Below, in pieces: positions 1 through 8,820 of a stretch of 64,000 bases of DNA. Position 1 is the stretch's first letter, and every line of letters begins with the position of its first letter. The notes under the pieces are model-generated. The model was not told the origin of the DNA and did no database searches. It saw only the letters and a program-made list of their open reading frames with translations. The stretch is from NCBI GenBank assembly GCA_963788205.1, contig CAWBGG010000003.1, positions 62,001 to 126,000 of the forward strand. The letters run 5' to 3'. The translations under genes were made by a program, and so were the position numbers. The DNA is from CAVVMA01 sp963788205 (lineage in GTDB: Bacteria; Desulfobacterota; Binatia; Binatales; Binataceae).

Positions 1-71
1 ATCGCCTCACGCCGATCGATGCGCTGGGAATCCTCGCCAGGTTGAAGACCCGATTGCGCGGCGAGAGTTGA
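1..71 (+). CDS. mutS: MutS C-terminal end (partial)
   Basis: Only the last 22 codons of a gene entering from the left are present, read from base 3 to the TGA at 69-71. The peptide RLTPIDALGILARLK matches the leucine-rich C-terminal tail of DNA mismatch repair MutS (TPLEALNLL-type motif). The next gene starts at a TTG overlapping this stop, the same coupling used throughout the downstream operon, and mutS-amidase-glnD order is known in deltaproteobacterial genomes. The call rests on a short peptide plus context. Confidence 0.5.
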   Translation, partial: RLTPIDALGILARLKTRLRGES

Positions 72-1394
72 ACGGCCCCCGATCGCGAACCGGGAAAGTG
101 TGGCGGATGAGCGGGATGTGGTCGAAATCGGGCGCCAGCGCGGCAGCAGCGTTCTGCGCCGTGCTAATCGCGTTGGGTTCGTCAGCCTTCGGCGCGGCTG
201 CGGCGGTAATCACCACCGTGAGCGCCGAACGCCGCGGCGACGTGGTTGAAATCCACTTCAAACTCATCGGCGCGCCGAAGCTGCGCCTGACCGGACGCGG
301 CAATCAGCTCACGATCGATCTCGGCCGCACCCGGCTCGAAATCCCGCCGCGTCCGCTATTCGGCAATGAGCCTGCGCCGCTCGCTTCGCTGCGAGCGATC
401 GAAAATCCCGGCGGCGATTCGGAACTGATTATCGAGGTCAGCGGCAAGACCGACTACGCACTCGCCCAGCCTCCCGGCGAGATCCTGATTCGCCTGGCGG
501 CCCGCGGGAAAGGTTGGCAACCTCGATGCGCCGCTGAGCGTGGCGCGCCCGCCGGGGGCTGTGCTCGAACGCTCCGCCGCTCCGCGCCCGGTCGCGAATC
601 CCGTCGCACCTGCCGACACCGCGGCCAACGCGGACATTCGCAGCGCCGCCATCCGCGACTCCGGGCTTGAACGGGTTGCGGGACCCGCGCGAGTCGTGAT
701 CGATCCCGGCCATGGCGGTCACGATCCGGGCGCTCGCGATGCGAGCGGTCGCATTGCCGAGAAGGATTTGGCGCTCGCGATCTCGCTCCTGCTGGCGCAC
801 GCGCTGGAGGCTCGCGGCGTGAGCGTCGCGATGACGCGCGAGACCGATACCTTTCTGACGCTGCCCGAGCGCACGCGGCTGGCCGATCGCGACGATGCCG
901 ACCTGTTCGTCTCGATCCATCTGAACTCCAGCCCCAACCCGCGCACCAGCGGAATCGAGGTTTACTACCTCAACAACACCACCGACCGTGCGGCGCTACG
1001 GCTGGCCAAGATTGAAAACATGGCGGGGAACGGGGCGGCAAACGGCTATGGCGCACAAGGGCAAGCCAACTTAAACTACATTTTGAGTGATTTGCGTCAG
1101 AACTATAAGGCCGGCGAGTCGGCCTCGCTGGCGCGCGTGATCGATTCGCAAACGGTGGCCGAATTGAACGACGCCTTTAGGCTTCAGGTGAACCCGCTCG
1201 GCGCGAAAATGGGGCCGTTCTATGTCCTGGTCGGTGCGCATATGCCCGCGGTGCTGGTCGAATGCGGCTTTCTGTCGAATCCCATCGAAGCGGCGCAGAT
1301 GGCTCAGGCGACCTATCAGGAGCGGCTTGCCGACGGGATCGCCGCCGCCGTAGTCCGTTACCTCAACGCCGATCTCGCCTCGGGAAACCTGTGA
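68..1394 (+). CDS. N-acetylmuramoyl-L-alanine amidase, AMIN + Amidase_3, frameshifted
   Basis: Periplasmic cell-wall hydrolase that cuts the amide bond between N-acetylmuramic acid and the stem peptide, used in daughter-cell separation. The N-terminus is a signal peptide with an alanine-rich core, followed by a beta-rich AMIN domain (to about base 505) that targets septal peptidoglycan. The zinc amidase domain starts near base 690 with DPGHGGHDPG, then AEKDLAL, SIHLNSS and VECGFLSN supplying the His/Glu/His zinc ligands and catalytic Glu. The two halves lie in different frames; dropping one base in the gggaaagg tract around 505-513 joins them (ILIRLAARGK into VGNLDAPLSV). TTG at 68 overlaps the mutS stop as TTGA; ATG at 107 is an alternative start. 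Either a sequence error or a real frameshift. Confidence 0.8.
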
Positions 1395-4144
1395 GCGAGT
1401 TTTTTTCTCCGGCCGATCAGACGGGCCCGCCCGCAATCCCGGCCGGACTGCGCGGTGAAGCGGCGCTGAGCGCAGAGCTGCAAGCCCGCCGCACGCCCGG
1501 CGCGACGGCTCGCGCCTATCTTGAAGCGGTGCGCGCGGAGTTGTTCCAGCGCCATCTGGCGGGCGCCAGCGGCACCGAAATCGTCGCCGCGTCGACCCAG
1601 GCGATGGACGACCTGGTCCGCGCGCTGTTCCGCTATGCCGATGCCGAGCACGGGCGCAAGCTCAGCCTGCCGCGCCTTAACCAGCGCGTCGCGATCATCG
1701 CGCGCGGCGGCTACGGCCGCGCGGAGCTCAACGTCCACTCGGATATCGACCTGCTTTTTCTGCATGACTGGAAAGTCGGACCGTACCTCGAGATCGTGGC
1801 TGAAACGGTGCTGAACGCGCTCTGGGATGCGGGCCTGACGGTCGGGAACGCGACCCGCAACCTGCGCGAGTGCGTCAAGATGGCGGCTGACGATCTGAAG
1901 GAAAAGACCGCGCTAATCGACTCGCGCTTTCTGGCCGGCGACGAGCGGCTGTGGGCAGAGCTCGATAAGGCGATGATCTCCGACGTGCTTAACCGCAATC
2001 AGTTGAAGTTCTTCAAGGCCAAGCTCGAGGAAACCCGCGAGCGCCATCGCCGCTACGGCGATTCGGTCTACCTGCTCGAACCGCAGATCAAGGAAGGCGA
2101 GGGCGGCCTGCGCGACCTGCATACCGCATTGTGGCTGGCCAAGGTCAAGTACAAGGTCCATTCGCTCGAAGAGTTGGTGCAGAAGGCGGTCATCACCGAA
2201 GCCGAATGCGACGAGGTGCGCCAGGCGCGCGACTTTCTCTGGCGGGTGCGCAACTCGCTGCACTTCGCCAGCGGCCGCCATCAGGACCATCTCACCTTCG
2301 AGTACCAGGATCGGATCGCGCCGCTGATGGGCCTGGGCGAGGGAACTGCGGCTGCCGATCGGCTGATGAATTCCTACTATCAGTCGGCCAGCACGATCCT
2401 GCGCTTCTCCGAAGGGCTGATCGCGCGCGTTACCGAGGGGCCCGAGCCGGGGCGCTTTTTTCGCCGCAGCGCGCCGCGCCAGATCCGGCCCGGGGTCGTT
2501 ATCCATCAGCAATTGCTGGGCATCGCCGACCCCGCGCTCTTCAAGCGCGAGCCGCTCAACCTGCTGACGATCTTCGCCGACTGTGAGGCCCACGGCGTGG
2601 GACTTTCCGGCAGCGCCTACCAGGCCGTGCGCGATAATGTCGGCCTGATCGATGAGGCATTCCGCCGCGACCCGCGCACCGGCAAGGAACTGATGCGGAT
2701 TCTTTCGGCGCCGGCGCGCGTCGCCGAGACGCTCGAGGCGATGCATCTGGCGGGCGTGCTGGGCGCGATCATTCCCGAGTTTGGCAAGCTCTACGCGCGC
2801 GTGCTCCACGACCTCTACCACATCTATACCGTCGATCGGCATTCGCTGGTCGCGGTGCGCGAGCTGGAAAAGCTCCGCGCCGGCGAGTTCAAGCAAGGCA
2901 ATTCGCTGCTCACCGAGGTGGCCCGCGAGCTCGATTCGATCCCGTTGGTTTTCCTCGCGCTGCTGCTGCACGACATCGGCAAGGGCCACGGCCACGACCA
3001 TCACGAACGCGGCGCCACGCTCACCGCCGAGGTCTGCCACCGGCTGGGCCTGGACGGCGAGGAGACCGACCTGGTCGTGTTCCTGGTGCGCAATCATCTG
3101 CTGATGTCGCAGGTGGCGCAGAAGGGCGATATCGACGACGACCACACGGTGGCCGAGTTCGTGCGCACCGCGGGCTCGATCGACCGGCTGAAGGCGCTGC
3201 TGCTGCTGACCTTTGCCGACATGCGCGCGGTGGCGCCCAACGTCTACAACAACTGGCGCGACATGTTGTTGAGCGAACTCTACATGCGATCGCTGAAGAT
3301 CCTGGAGCAGGGCGACCGCGAGGCGGTTGATCCTGCGCGCCGGCTCGCGCTGGTCAAGTCCGCCGCCGCCGCGCAGCTCGCGGCCGCCGGCGCGCCCGGG
3401 CCCGAGATCGAAAAGTTCCTGGAGCTGATGCCCGACCGCTACTTTCTGATCACGCCCGAAAACGACCTCGCGCTGCACTTCGATCTGATGCGCGCGCTGG
3501 GCGACCGCCTGACCGTGTGCCGCCATCGCCATTTCCGCGAGCGCGAGTTCAGCGAGTTCATCGTCGTAACGCGCGATCAGCCCGGCCTGTTCTCGAAGAT
3601 CGCCGGCGTGCTGACCGCCAACAACCTCAACATCCTTTCCGCCCGGATCACGACCCGCACCGACGCCATCGTGATGGACGTGTTCAGGGTCGCGCACGGC
3701 AGCGGCGGCATCGCGCTGGAAGAGGAGCGCTGGCAGCGGGTCGAACGCGACCTCGATCGCGTTATCAGCGGCGAAGTCGACATCGAGCGCCTGGTCGCCG
3801 ACGCGCATGTCGCGCAGAGCTCGGGGCGCAAGTTCGTGCGCCGCCTGGCCACCGAGGTGACGGTCGATAATCGCTCCTCCGAGCAGTTCACGGTGGTCGA
3901 CGTTTTCACCCAGGACCGCGTGGGACTGCTGTTCGCGATCACGCACACGCTGTTCAAGCTCGGCCTGCGGATTCATCTGGCGCGAATCTCCACCAACGCC
4001 GATCAGGCGCTGGATGTTTTTTACGTGAGCGATCGCGCCGGCAACAAGATCATCGATCTCGAACGGATGCGCGAGCTGCGCGGGGCGCTGCTCGCCAGGC
4101 TGGAGGGCGAGGCGGCGGCGGTGGTGGAGGGCACTTCGGCTTGA
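1391..4144 (+). CDS. glnD: [Protein-PII] uridylyltransferase/uridylyl-removing enzyme
   Basis: Nitrogen-status sensor that uridylylates PII when glutamine is low and removes UMP when it is high. The 917-residue length is typical for GlnD. Domains in order: nucleotidyltransferase with GGYGRAEL and the DID metal-binding pair near residues 104-120; HD hydrolase domain with LLLHDIGKGHGHDHHE near 520-540; two ACT domains, the first at IVVTRDQPGLFSKIAGVL (about 722) and the second at VVDVFTQDRVGLLFAI (about 835), which bind glutamine. The start chosen is the GTG at 1391, which overlaps the amidase stop as GTGA. A longer upstream reading frame is not protein-like. All key motifs are intact. Confidence 0.95.
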   Translation: MSEFFSPADQTGPPAIPAGLRGEAALSAELQARRTPGATARAYLEAVRAELFQRHLAGASGTEIVAASTQAMDDLVRALFRYADAEHGRKLSLPRLNQRVAIIARGGYGRAELNVHSDIDLLFLHDWKVGPYLEIVAETVLNALWDAGLTVGNATRNLRECVKMAADDLKEKTALIDSRFLAGDERLWAELDKAMISDVLNRNQLKFFKAKLEETRERHRRYGDSVYLLEPQIKEGEGGLRDLHTALWLAKVKYKVHSLEELVQKAVITEAECDEVRQARDFLWRVRNSLHFASGRHQDHLTFEYQDRIAPLMGLGEGTAAADRLMNSYYQSASTILRFSEGLIARVTEGPEPGRFFRRSAPRQIRPGVVIHQQLLGIADPALFKREPLNLLTIFADCEAHGVGLSGSAYQAVRDNVGLIDEAFRRDPRTGKELMRILSAPARVAETLEAMHLAGVLGAIIPEFGKLYARVLHDLYHIYTVDRHSLVAVRELEKLRAGEFKQGNSLLTEVARELDSIPLVFLALLLHDIGKGHGHDHHERGATLTAEVCHRLGLDGEETDLVVFLVRNHLLMSQVAQKGDIDDDHTVAEFVRTAGSIDRLKALLLLTFADMRAVAPNVYNNWRDMLLSELYMRSLKILEQGDREAVDPARRLALVKSAAAAQLAAAGAPGPEIEKFLELMPDRYFLITPENDLALHFDLMRALGDRLTVCRHRHFREREFSEFIVVTRDQPGLFSKIAGVLTANNLNILSARITTRTDAIVMDVFRVAHGSGGIALEEERWQRVERDLDRVISGEVDIERLVADAHVAQSSGRKFVRRLATEVTVDNRSSEQFTVVDVFTQDRVGLLFAITHTLFKLGLRIHLARISTNADQALDVFYVSDRAGNKIIDLERMRELRGALLARLEGEAAAVVEGTSA

Positions 4145-5100
4145 AAGCGCCGGACTGGGACGACGTCATCGAGCGCCATCTGAACCGCCGCGCGGTCGAG
4201 GGCGGCTTGGGCCGCAATTCGCGCGAAGCCTACGGGCACGATCTGCGCGAGTTCCAGACCTTTTGCCGCAAGGCCGGCGCGCAGCCCGCTACGATCGAGC
4301 CGCGCACGCTGACCGGCTATCTCGAAAGCATGGCCGAGCGGGGACTCTCGCCCGCCAGCCAGCGCCGCCATCTGGCGACTATCCGCGGGCTTCTCCGCGA
4401 TCTGGTCGAGCTCGGAATCCTCGCGCGCGACCCGTCGATCAACGTCAAGCTGCGGCCCCATCCGCGCCCCCTGCCGCGCACGATGAGCCGCACCGATATC
4501 GAGCTGCTGCTCGAAGCGACCGACCAATCGACTCTGCGCGGGATGCGCGATCGCGCGATGCTCGAGCTGGCCTACGGATGCGGGTTGCGCGTGTCGGAGC
4601 TGGTGGGCCTTAAGCTCAACCAGATGAATCTCGCCCACGGACTGATTGTCGTGCTCGGCAAGGGTAACAAGGAGCGATTGGTGCCGATCGGCGGCGCCGC
4701 GAAACGCGCGCTCAGAGAGTATCTCCGCGAGCGCAGCCGGCCGGTCGAAAGAAAAAAACCCGCCGCGCGCGCGTCCAAGCCCAGCGACGCCGTTTTCCTG
4801 ACCCGCTTGGGGCGCTCGATGACGCGGCAGGCGTTTTTCAAGTCGCTCAAGGGCTACGCCGCCAGCGATCCGCGCCTTGGATGGATCAGTCCGCACACGC
4901 TGCGGCATTGCTTCGCCACCCACCTGCTGGAGGGCGGCGCCGACCTGCGCGCGGTGCAGGAGATGCTCGGCCACAGCGATATCTCGACCACGCAGATCTA
5001 CACCCACCTATCCAAGAGCCACCTGCGCAAAGTCCATCGGACGTTCCACCCGCGCGCCACGATCGCAAAGGCGGCGCGGCGTAACGCAGGCCTCAATTGA
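4141..5100 (+). CDS. xerD: Tyrosine recombinase XerD/XerC-type
   Basis: Site-specific recombinase that resolves chromosome dimers at dif with FtsK. The N-terminal SAM-like core-binding domain (residues 1-95) precedes the catalytic domain. Catalytic residues are visible: Arg in GLRVSEL (about 150), Lys in GKGNKERLVP (about 174), HTLRH (253-257), the GHSDISTTQ His (about 279) and the Tyr nucleophile in IYTHLS (about 288). The length of 319 is close to the usual 300, with a short Lys/Arg/Ala-rich insert near 200. TTG start overlaps the glnD stop (TTGA). Whether it is the XerC or XerD partner cannot be decided here; xerD follows the usual annotation beside glnD and scpA. Confidence 0.85.
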   Translation: MKAPDWDDVIERHLNRRAVEGGLGRNSREAYGHDLREFQTFCRKAGAQPATIEPRTLTGYLESMAERGLSPASQRRHLATIRGLLRDLVELGILARDPSINVKLRPHPRPLPRTMSRTDIELLLEATDQSTLRGMRDRAMLELAYGCGLRVSELVGLKLNQMNLAHGLIVVLGKGNKERLVPIGGAAKRALREYLRERSRPVERKKPAARASKPSDAVFLTRLGRSMTRQAFFKSLKGYAASDPRLGWISPHTLRHCFATHLLEGGADLRAVQEMLGHSDISTTQIYTHLSKSHLRKVHRTFHPRATIAKAARRNAGLN

Positions 5101-5762
5101 ACGATCCGGGACAGTTCATTGCGGAGCTGTCGATCTGGGCGCTCCCGACGATCTTCGCGATCATCCTGCACGAAGTGATGCATGGCGTGGTCGCGCGCGG
5201 ACTCGGCGACGATACGGCGGCGCGCGCCGGCCGGCTGACGCTCAACCCGCTCTCGCATATCGATCCGTTCGGGACCGTCCTGCTGCCCGCGATGCTGCTC
5301 TTTCTGCACCTGCCGGTATTCGGCTACGCCAAGCCGGTGCCGGTAAACTTCGCGCGGCTGCGAAACGGGCGGATTGGGATGGGGATGGTGGCCGCAGCCG
5401 GCCCGCTGACCAATTTCACGCTCGCGATCCTGAGCGGGAGGGTGTGTTCGCTGGGCGTGAGTATGTATGGGCCGCCCCCGATAGCGAGCGGCGGCCTTGG
5501 CTCGAGCGTCGCCGACCCGCTGATTCGCATGGCGGCGGCGTCGGTGATCATCAATGTGGCCTTGATGGTGTTCAATCTGTTGCCGCTGCTGCCGCTCGAC
5601 GGCGGACGCGTGATGGCTGCACTCCTGCCGCTGGGAATGGCACGGGCCTACGCGCGCCTTGAACCCTACGGCTTTCTCATCCTGCTCCTCCTGCTGTATA
5701 CCCATTGGGTCGGCGCGATCATCAACCCGATCATCAACACGCTCGCGCAGGCGCTATTGTGA
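5097..5762 (+). CDS. Site-2 protease family (M50) membrane metalloprotease
   Basis: Small intramembrane zinc metalloprotease, 221 residues, of the SpoIVFB/M50 type without a PDZ domain. The HExxH zinc motif is in IILHEVMHGVVARG (about 20-33), and the third ligand region is LLPLLPLDGGRVMAAL (about 162-177). At least five hydrophobic segments are visible. Proteins of this class cleave membrane-bound anti-sigma factors or other transmembrane substrates; the substrate here is unknown. TTG start overlaps the xerD stop (TTGA) and the stop overlaps the scpA start (GTGA), so it is co-translated in the operon. M50 genes beside scpAB are common in deltaproteobacteria and Firmicutes. Confidence 0.85.
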   Translation: MNDPGQFIAELSIWALPTIFAIILHEVMHGVVARGLGDDTAARAGRLTLNPLSHIDPFGTVLLPAMLLFLHLPVFGYAKPVPVNFARLRNGRIGMGMVAAAGPLTNFTLAILSGRVCSLGVSMYGPPPIASGGLGSSVADPLIRMAAASVIINVALMVFNLLPLLPLDGGRVMAALLPLGMARAYARLEPYGFLILLLLLYTHWVGAIINPIINTLAQALL

Positions 5763-6553
5763 GCGACGATACACTTGGCGAAGGCCAACCGGCTTCGGTC
5801 GCGACCGCTCTGGAAAGCGGCCTGCGCTTCCGCCTGCCCGTTTACGAGGGCCCGCTCGATCTCCTGCTCCATCTGCTCAAGAAGAACGAGCTCGATCCGC
5901 ATGAGCTCGCGGCCAGCGTGATCACCGAGCAGTTCCTCGCCCATATCGAGCTGCTCGGATCGTTGAACCTCGACATCGCGGGCGAGTATCTGGTGATGTC
6001 GGCGACGCTGCTATTGATCAAGTCGTTCTCACTCCTGCCCGAACCCGCCGCGGCCGATACCGACGAAGCCGAGGACCTCAAGCGCGACCTGGTTGCACGC
6101 CTGATCGAATATCAACGCTATCGCGAGGCCGCGCAGAAGCTGGGTGAGCGTGCGATCCTGGGCCGCGACGTGTTCGTCTCGCCCGGCGAGAAGACCGCGG
6201 GCGCGCCCGAGTCCGAGGCGCCGATTCGGGTTTCGGTGTTCGAGCTGGTCGAAGCGATGGGCGCGATTCTCAAGCGAATCGGCGACAAGATCCCGCGCCA
6301 GATCACGCCGCGCGACATCCCGATCGCGCAATGTATCCCGCGCGTGCTCGCGGCCTTGGCCGATCGCGAGCGGCTTAAATTTGAGGAGCTGTTCGAGGAT
6401 CTGTCCGATCGCTCATTGGTAATCGCGACCTTCATCGCGCTGCTCGAATTGTGCCGGCGCGGCGAGGTCCGCGCCTGGCAGGAGACGCGCTCGGGCCCGA
6501 TTTTCCTGACCCGCGCAACGCCGCGAAGCGCCGCCACAGAGACGGCCGGCTGA
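5759..6553 (+). CDS. scpA: Segregation and condensation protein A
   Basis: Kleisin subunit of the bacterial SMC-ScpAB condensin, which bridges the SMC heads during chromosome compaction. The GTG at 5759 overlaps the M50 stop. The N-terminal kleisin motif YEGPLDLLLHLLKKNELD (about 29-46) is diagnostic and is followed by the helix YLVMSATLLLIKS. The C-terminal winged helix holds FEELFEDLSDRSLVIATFIALLEL. The 264-residue length fits the family. It is followed after 7 bp by scpB, its obligate partner. Confidence 0.93.
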   Translation: MSDDTLGEGQPASVATALESGLRFRLPVYEGPLDLLLHLLKKNELDPHELAASVITEQFLAHIELLGSLNLDIAGEYLVMSATLLLIKSFSLLPEPAAADTDEAEDLKRDLVARLIEYQRYREAAQKLGERAILGRDVFVSPGEKTAGAPESEAPIRVSVFELVEAMGAILKRIGDKIPRQITPRDIPIAQCIPRVLAALADRERLKFEELFEDLSDRSLVIATFIALLELCRRGEVRAWQETRSGPIFLTRATPRSAATETAG

Positions 6554-6560
6554 TTCAACT

Positions 6561-7232
6561 GTGGATGAAGAGCGTCTTAAGGCGATCCTGGAGAGCCTGC
6601 TGTTCGCGGCGGGCGAGCCGGTCTCGATCGCGCGGCTGGCTGCGGTGCTCGAAAACGTCGCGCCGAAGGACATCCGGCAAGCGCTCTCCGCGATGGCTGC
6701 GGCTTATGCCTCGGGCACGCGCGGGATGGTGCTGGAGGAAGTCGCCGGCGGCTACCAGTTGCGCACGCCCAAGGAGCACGCGCTCTACGTGCGCAAGCTG
6801 CTCGCCACAAAACCGCCCCGCCTGAGCCGCCCGCTGCTGGAGACGCTGGCAATAATCGCCTATCGCCAGCCGATAACGCGCCCGGAGATCGAGCAGTTGC
6901 GCGGCGTGGATTGCGGCGGCGTGCTCGACACTCTCATCGAGCGGCGCCTGGTCAAAATCGCCGGACGCAAGGACGCGCCGGGACGCCCGATGGTTTACGC
7001 CACTACGCCCGAATTTCTCGAGACCTTTGGGCTCAAGGACCTGGAGCAATTGCCCGACTTGGGCGAGCTGCGCGAGATCGACGCCGCGATCGGCGAGATG
7101 TCTTCGGTTGCGGAACCGGAAAGCGAGATCTCGCCGCAATTGGAACTGATCGACCCGATGGGCGCGGCGCCGCAGCCGGCGCCGGAGCAAGAACCGCCCG
7201 CGGACGAAAGCTCCGACGAGCCGCGCGACTAG
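6561..7232 (+). CDS. scpB: Segregation and condensation protein B
   Basis: Winged-helix dimer that binds the kleisin ScpA in the SMC complex. GTG start 7 bp after the scpA stop. Diagnostic segments are LESLLFAAGEPVSI at the N-terminus, RPLLETLAIIAYRQPITR (about 92-110) and GRPMVYATTPEFLETFGL (about 137-155). The tail after residue 165 is acidic and low-complexity and is probably disordered. Last gene of the plus-strand operon; what follows is on the opposite strand. Confidence 0.93.
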   Translation: MDEERLKAILESLLFAAGEPVSIARLAAVLENVAPKDIRQALSAMAAAYASGTRGMVLEEVAGGYQLRTPKEHALYVRKLLATKPPRLSRPLLETLAIIAYRQPITRPEIEQLRGVDCGGVLDTLIERRLVKIAGRKDAPGRPMVYATTPEFLETFGLKDLEQLPDLGELREIDAAIGEMSSVAEPESEISPQLELIDPMGAAPQPAPEQEPPADESSDEPRD

Positions 7233-7500
7233 GAAACCAAACCACATCCACGCAAATCGCCAGTCCGCCGGGCCCGAGAACACGATGCGCTTCGGACAGG
7301 AGTTGCCCGGTAGATTCGCGGTTGAGGAGATTGAGCACGTAATTTGAAACGTAGCGATCGAAGCGGCCGTCCGGCTCGCCGATGGTTACGTTTCCATCGT
7401 ACAGGCGCACTTCGGCTCGGTCGGAACCTTCCGATGTCACGACCCGAAGAATACCTCGCGTCTCGGCGGAATGCGGCGGCCCGGCGAAGTTTGGCGGTGT
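7233..7500 (-). pseudogene. Relic of a SAM-dependent methyltransferase
   Basis: The minus strand here encodes FDRYVSNYVLNLL followed by LSEAHRVLGPGGLAICVD, the post-motif II/III segment of a class I SAM-dependent methyltransferase. The N-terminal SAM-binding glycine loop is missing: upstream, the frame runs into the 3' end of the DUF4336 gene. The C-terminus dissolves into antisense of scpB. No start or full domain exists, so this is read as a truncated remnant, not a gene. Confidence 0.5.
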
Positions 7501-7503
7501 CCG

Positions 7504-8217
7504 TCAGGCCAGCCAGCGGAAGGACTGCTGAATAGACGCCCGACCATTGTTCATAACGCAAATGCCATGGGCCATAATCACGCCGATGGGATCCCAGGCG
7601 AGTGTTTTGTTCAGCGCTTCCCGGGCGATGCGCCGCCGAACGAAGCTCAGGCGCCATTCCAGGGGCGCCATCCCGTACGGCTCCGTGATTCGCCACAGGC
7701 GCGCCATCGTGGTTCTCCAACCGCGCCAGCCGGGCGTGTCGCGCAAAAACTCCGGCGAGAAATTCTGGATCAGATCGGCGAACAGCGCCGTCCGCGAGGG
7801 CCGGTGGAAAAATATGACCTCATCCATAAAGAGGCTTCCGCGAAAAACCGCCTGATCTATTTCCCGCTCCCACTCCTTGGGCGGCAGGTCGCCCAGCTCG
7901 CCGCCGAAGTCGAGGTCGCGGCGCTTGCGCGCAAGCGCCGGCAGACCCCATAGCTTCGCGCTCGGATAGGCCGCCTTCCACTCGCCCAGGAACAGGTGAT
8001 GGATCTTGTTGGGTGAGGCAAGATGCGCCGGCTTGCCCAGGGCTTCCACTTCATCCCTCAATTGTGGGTCAAGATGGATTGGCGACCAGATCCACAAGCC
8101 CCCGTAGGACAGGCGCGCCATCGCCATCCGCGTCGGATACGGGAAGGAATAGAAGTCAACGACTGGACCATCGGCGATCCATAGTCCATCGCCGAACTGC
8201 CGCAATCTGTCCGGCAT
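7504..8217 (-). CDS. DUF4336 domain protein
   Basis: A 237-residue soluble protein of the DUF4336 family, remotely related to metallo-beta-lactamase folds; no function is established. Recognisable parts are LRQFGDGLWIADGPVVDFY at the start, YGGLWIWSPIHLD, VEALGKPAHLASPNKIHHLF, VIFFHRPSRTALFADLIQNF and a C-terminal VIMAHGICVMNNGR. ATG at 8217 is preferred because the family begins at this point; a longer frame upstream merely overlaps the preceding gene. It lies about 5 bp after the STAS-like gene stop on the same strand, so the two are probably one transcript. Confidence 0.75.
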   Translation of the reverse strand: MPDRLRQFGDGLWIADGPVVDFYSFPYPTRMAMARLSYGGLWIWSPIHLDPQLRDEVEALGKPAHLASPNKIHHLFLGEWKAAYPSAKLWGLPALARKRRDLDFGGELGDLPPKEWEREIDQAVFRGSLFMDEVIFFHRPSRTALFADLIQNFSPEFLRDTPGWRGWRTTMARLWRITEPYGMAPLEWRLSFVRRRIAREALNKTLAWDPIGVIMAHGICVMNNGRASIQQSFRWLA

Positions 8218-8222
8218 CAGGC

Positions 8223-8588
8223 CTACGCGGCGGCGATCCACTCCCGGGCCTCGGATACCTGGGCGGTCGGGAAAACTCGCAGCTCTCCGGGTATCAGAAA
8301 GCGAAAAGCGCCCACCACATGCCTGATCCAGTCGACGTTGGTCACGACGGCCATCCGTTCCCAACGTGAAAGATGCTGAATTCCGATTTTGAAGTCTTCC
8401 CAATCGGCGCCCAAATCGATTCCGGCGAATTGCGAGCCCAGTTCGTAATAGAGCCGCAGCTTGGCACTTCGTTTCACTGACTTCTCTATTGCCGGTATCA
8501 CAGCCTCAAGGTAGTCTTTTCTCGTCACCCGTCCCTTGGCGACCAGCCCCACTACATTGTCGGGAAGGCCCTCGATAATCTCGATCAT
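8223..8588 (-). CDS. STAS/SpoIIAA-like protein
   Basis: A 121-residue single-domain protein of the SpoIIAA-like (DUF3478) family, which has a STAS fold and may carry anti-sigma-antagonist or lipid-binding roles. Visible landmarks are MIEIIEGLPDNVVGLVAKGR at the start, LRLYYELGSQFAGIDLGA in the middle, WERMAVVTNVDWI and a C-terminal FRFLIPGELRVFP, matching the family pattern of an alternating beta-alpha fold. Upstream gene of a two-gene unit with the DUF4336 gene. The 232 bp upstream (to 8820) show no gene and probably hold its promoter. Confidence 0.75.
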   Translation of the reverse strand: MIEIIEGLPDNVVGLVAKGRVTRKDYLEAVIPAIEKSVKRSAKLRLYYELGSQFAGIDLGADWEDFKIGIQHLSRWERMAVVTNVDWIRHVVGAFRFLIPGELRVFPTAQVSEAREWIAAA

Positions 8589-8820
8589 CGCGTGTCCTCT
8601 GGTTGCTCTTCTGACAGTGCTTATCCCGGATTTCCGTTTTACTCTCCGATTTCAACTTGCTTTGTAGACCCACGCGGCTTCCTCGGCAAGGCTTTAGCCC
8701 GGTTGGTACACGGTGTTCCCGGGCGGGGCCGGGCGTAAAGAGAGCGCGTGCCAGGTGGGACCAGTGCGGGTGGGGATCCGCCGTCGTCCAAGGGTCAGAC
8801 CTGGGTGAGCCCGGCCCGGC

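Noticed and set aside
1913..3976. A 687-codon open frame antisense to glnD
   Set aside because: It is the mirror of a high-GC gene with complete GlnD motifs; its composition (His/Gln/Arg-rich) is typical of antisense shadows.
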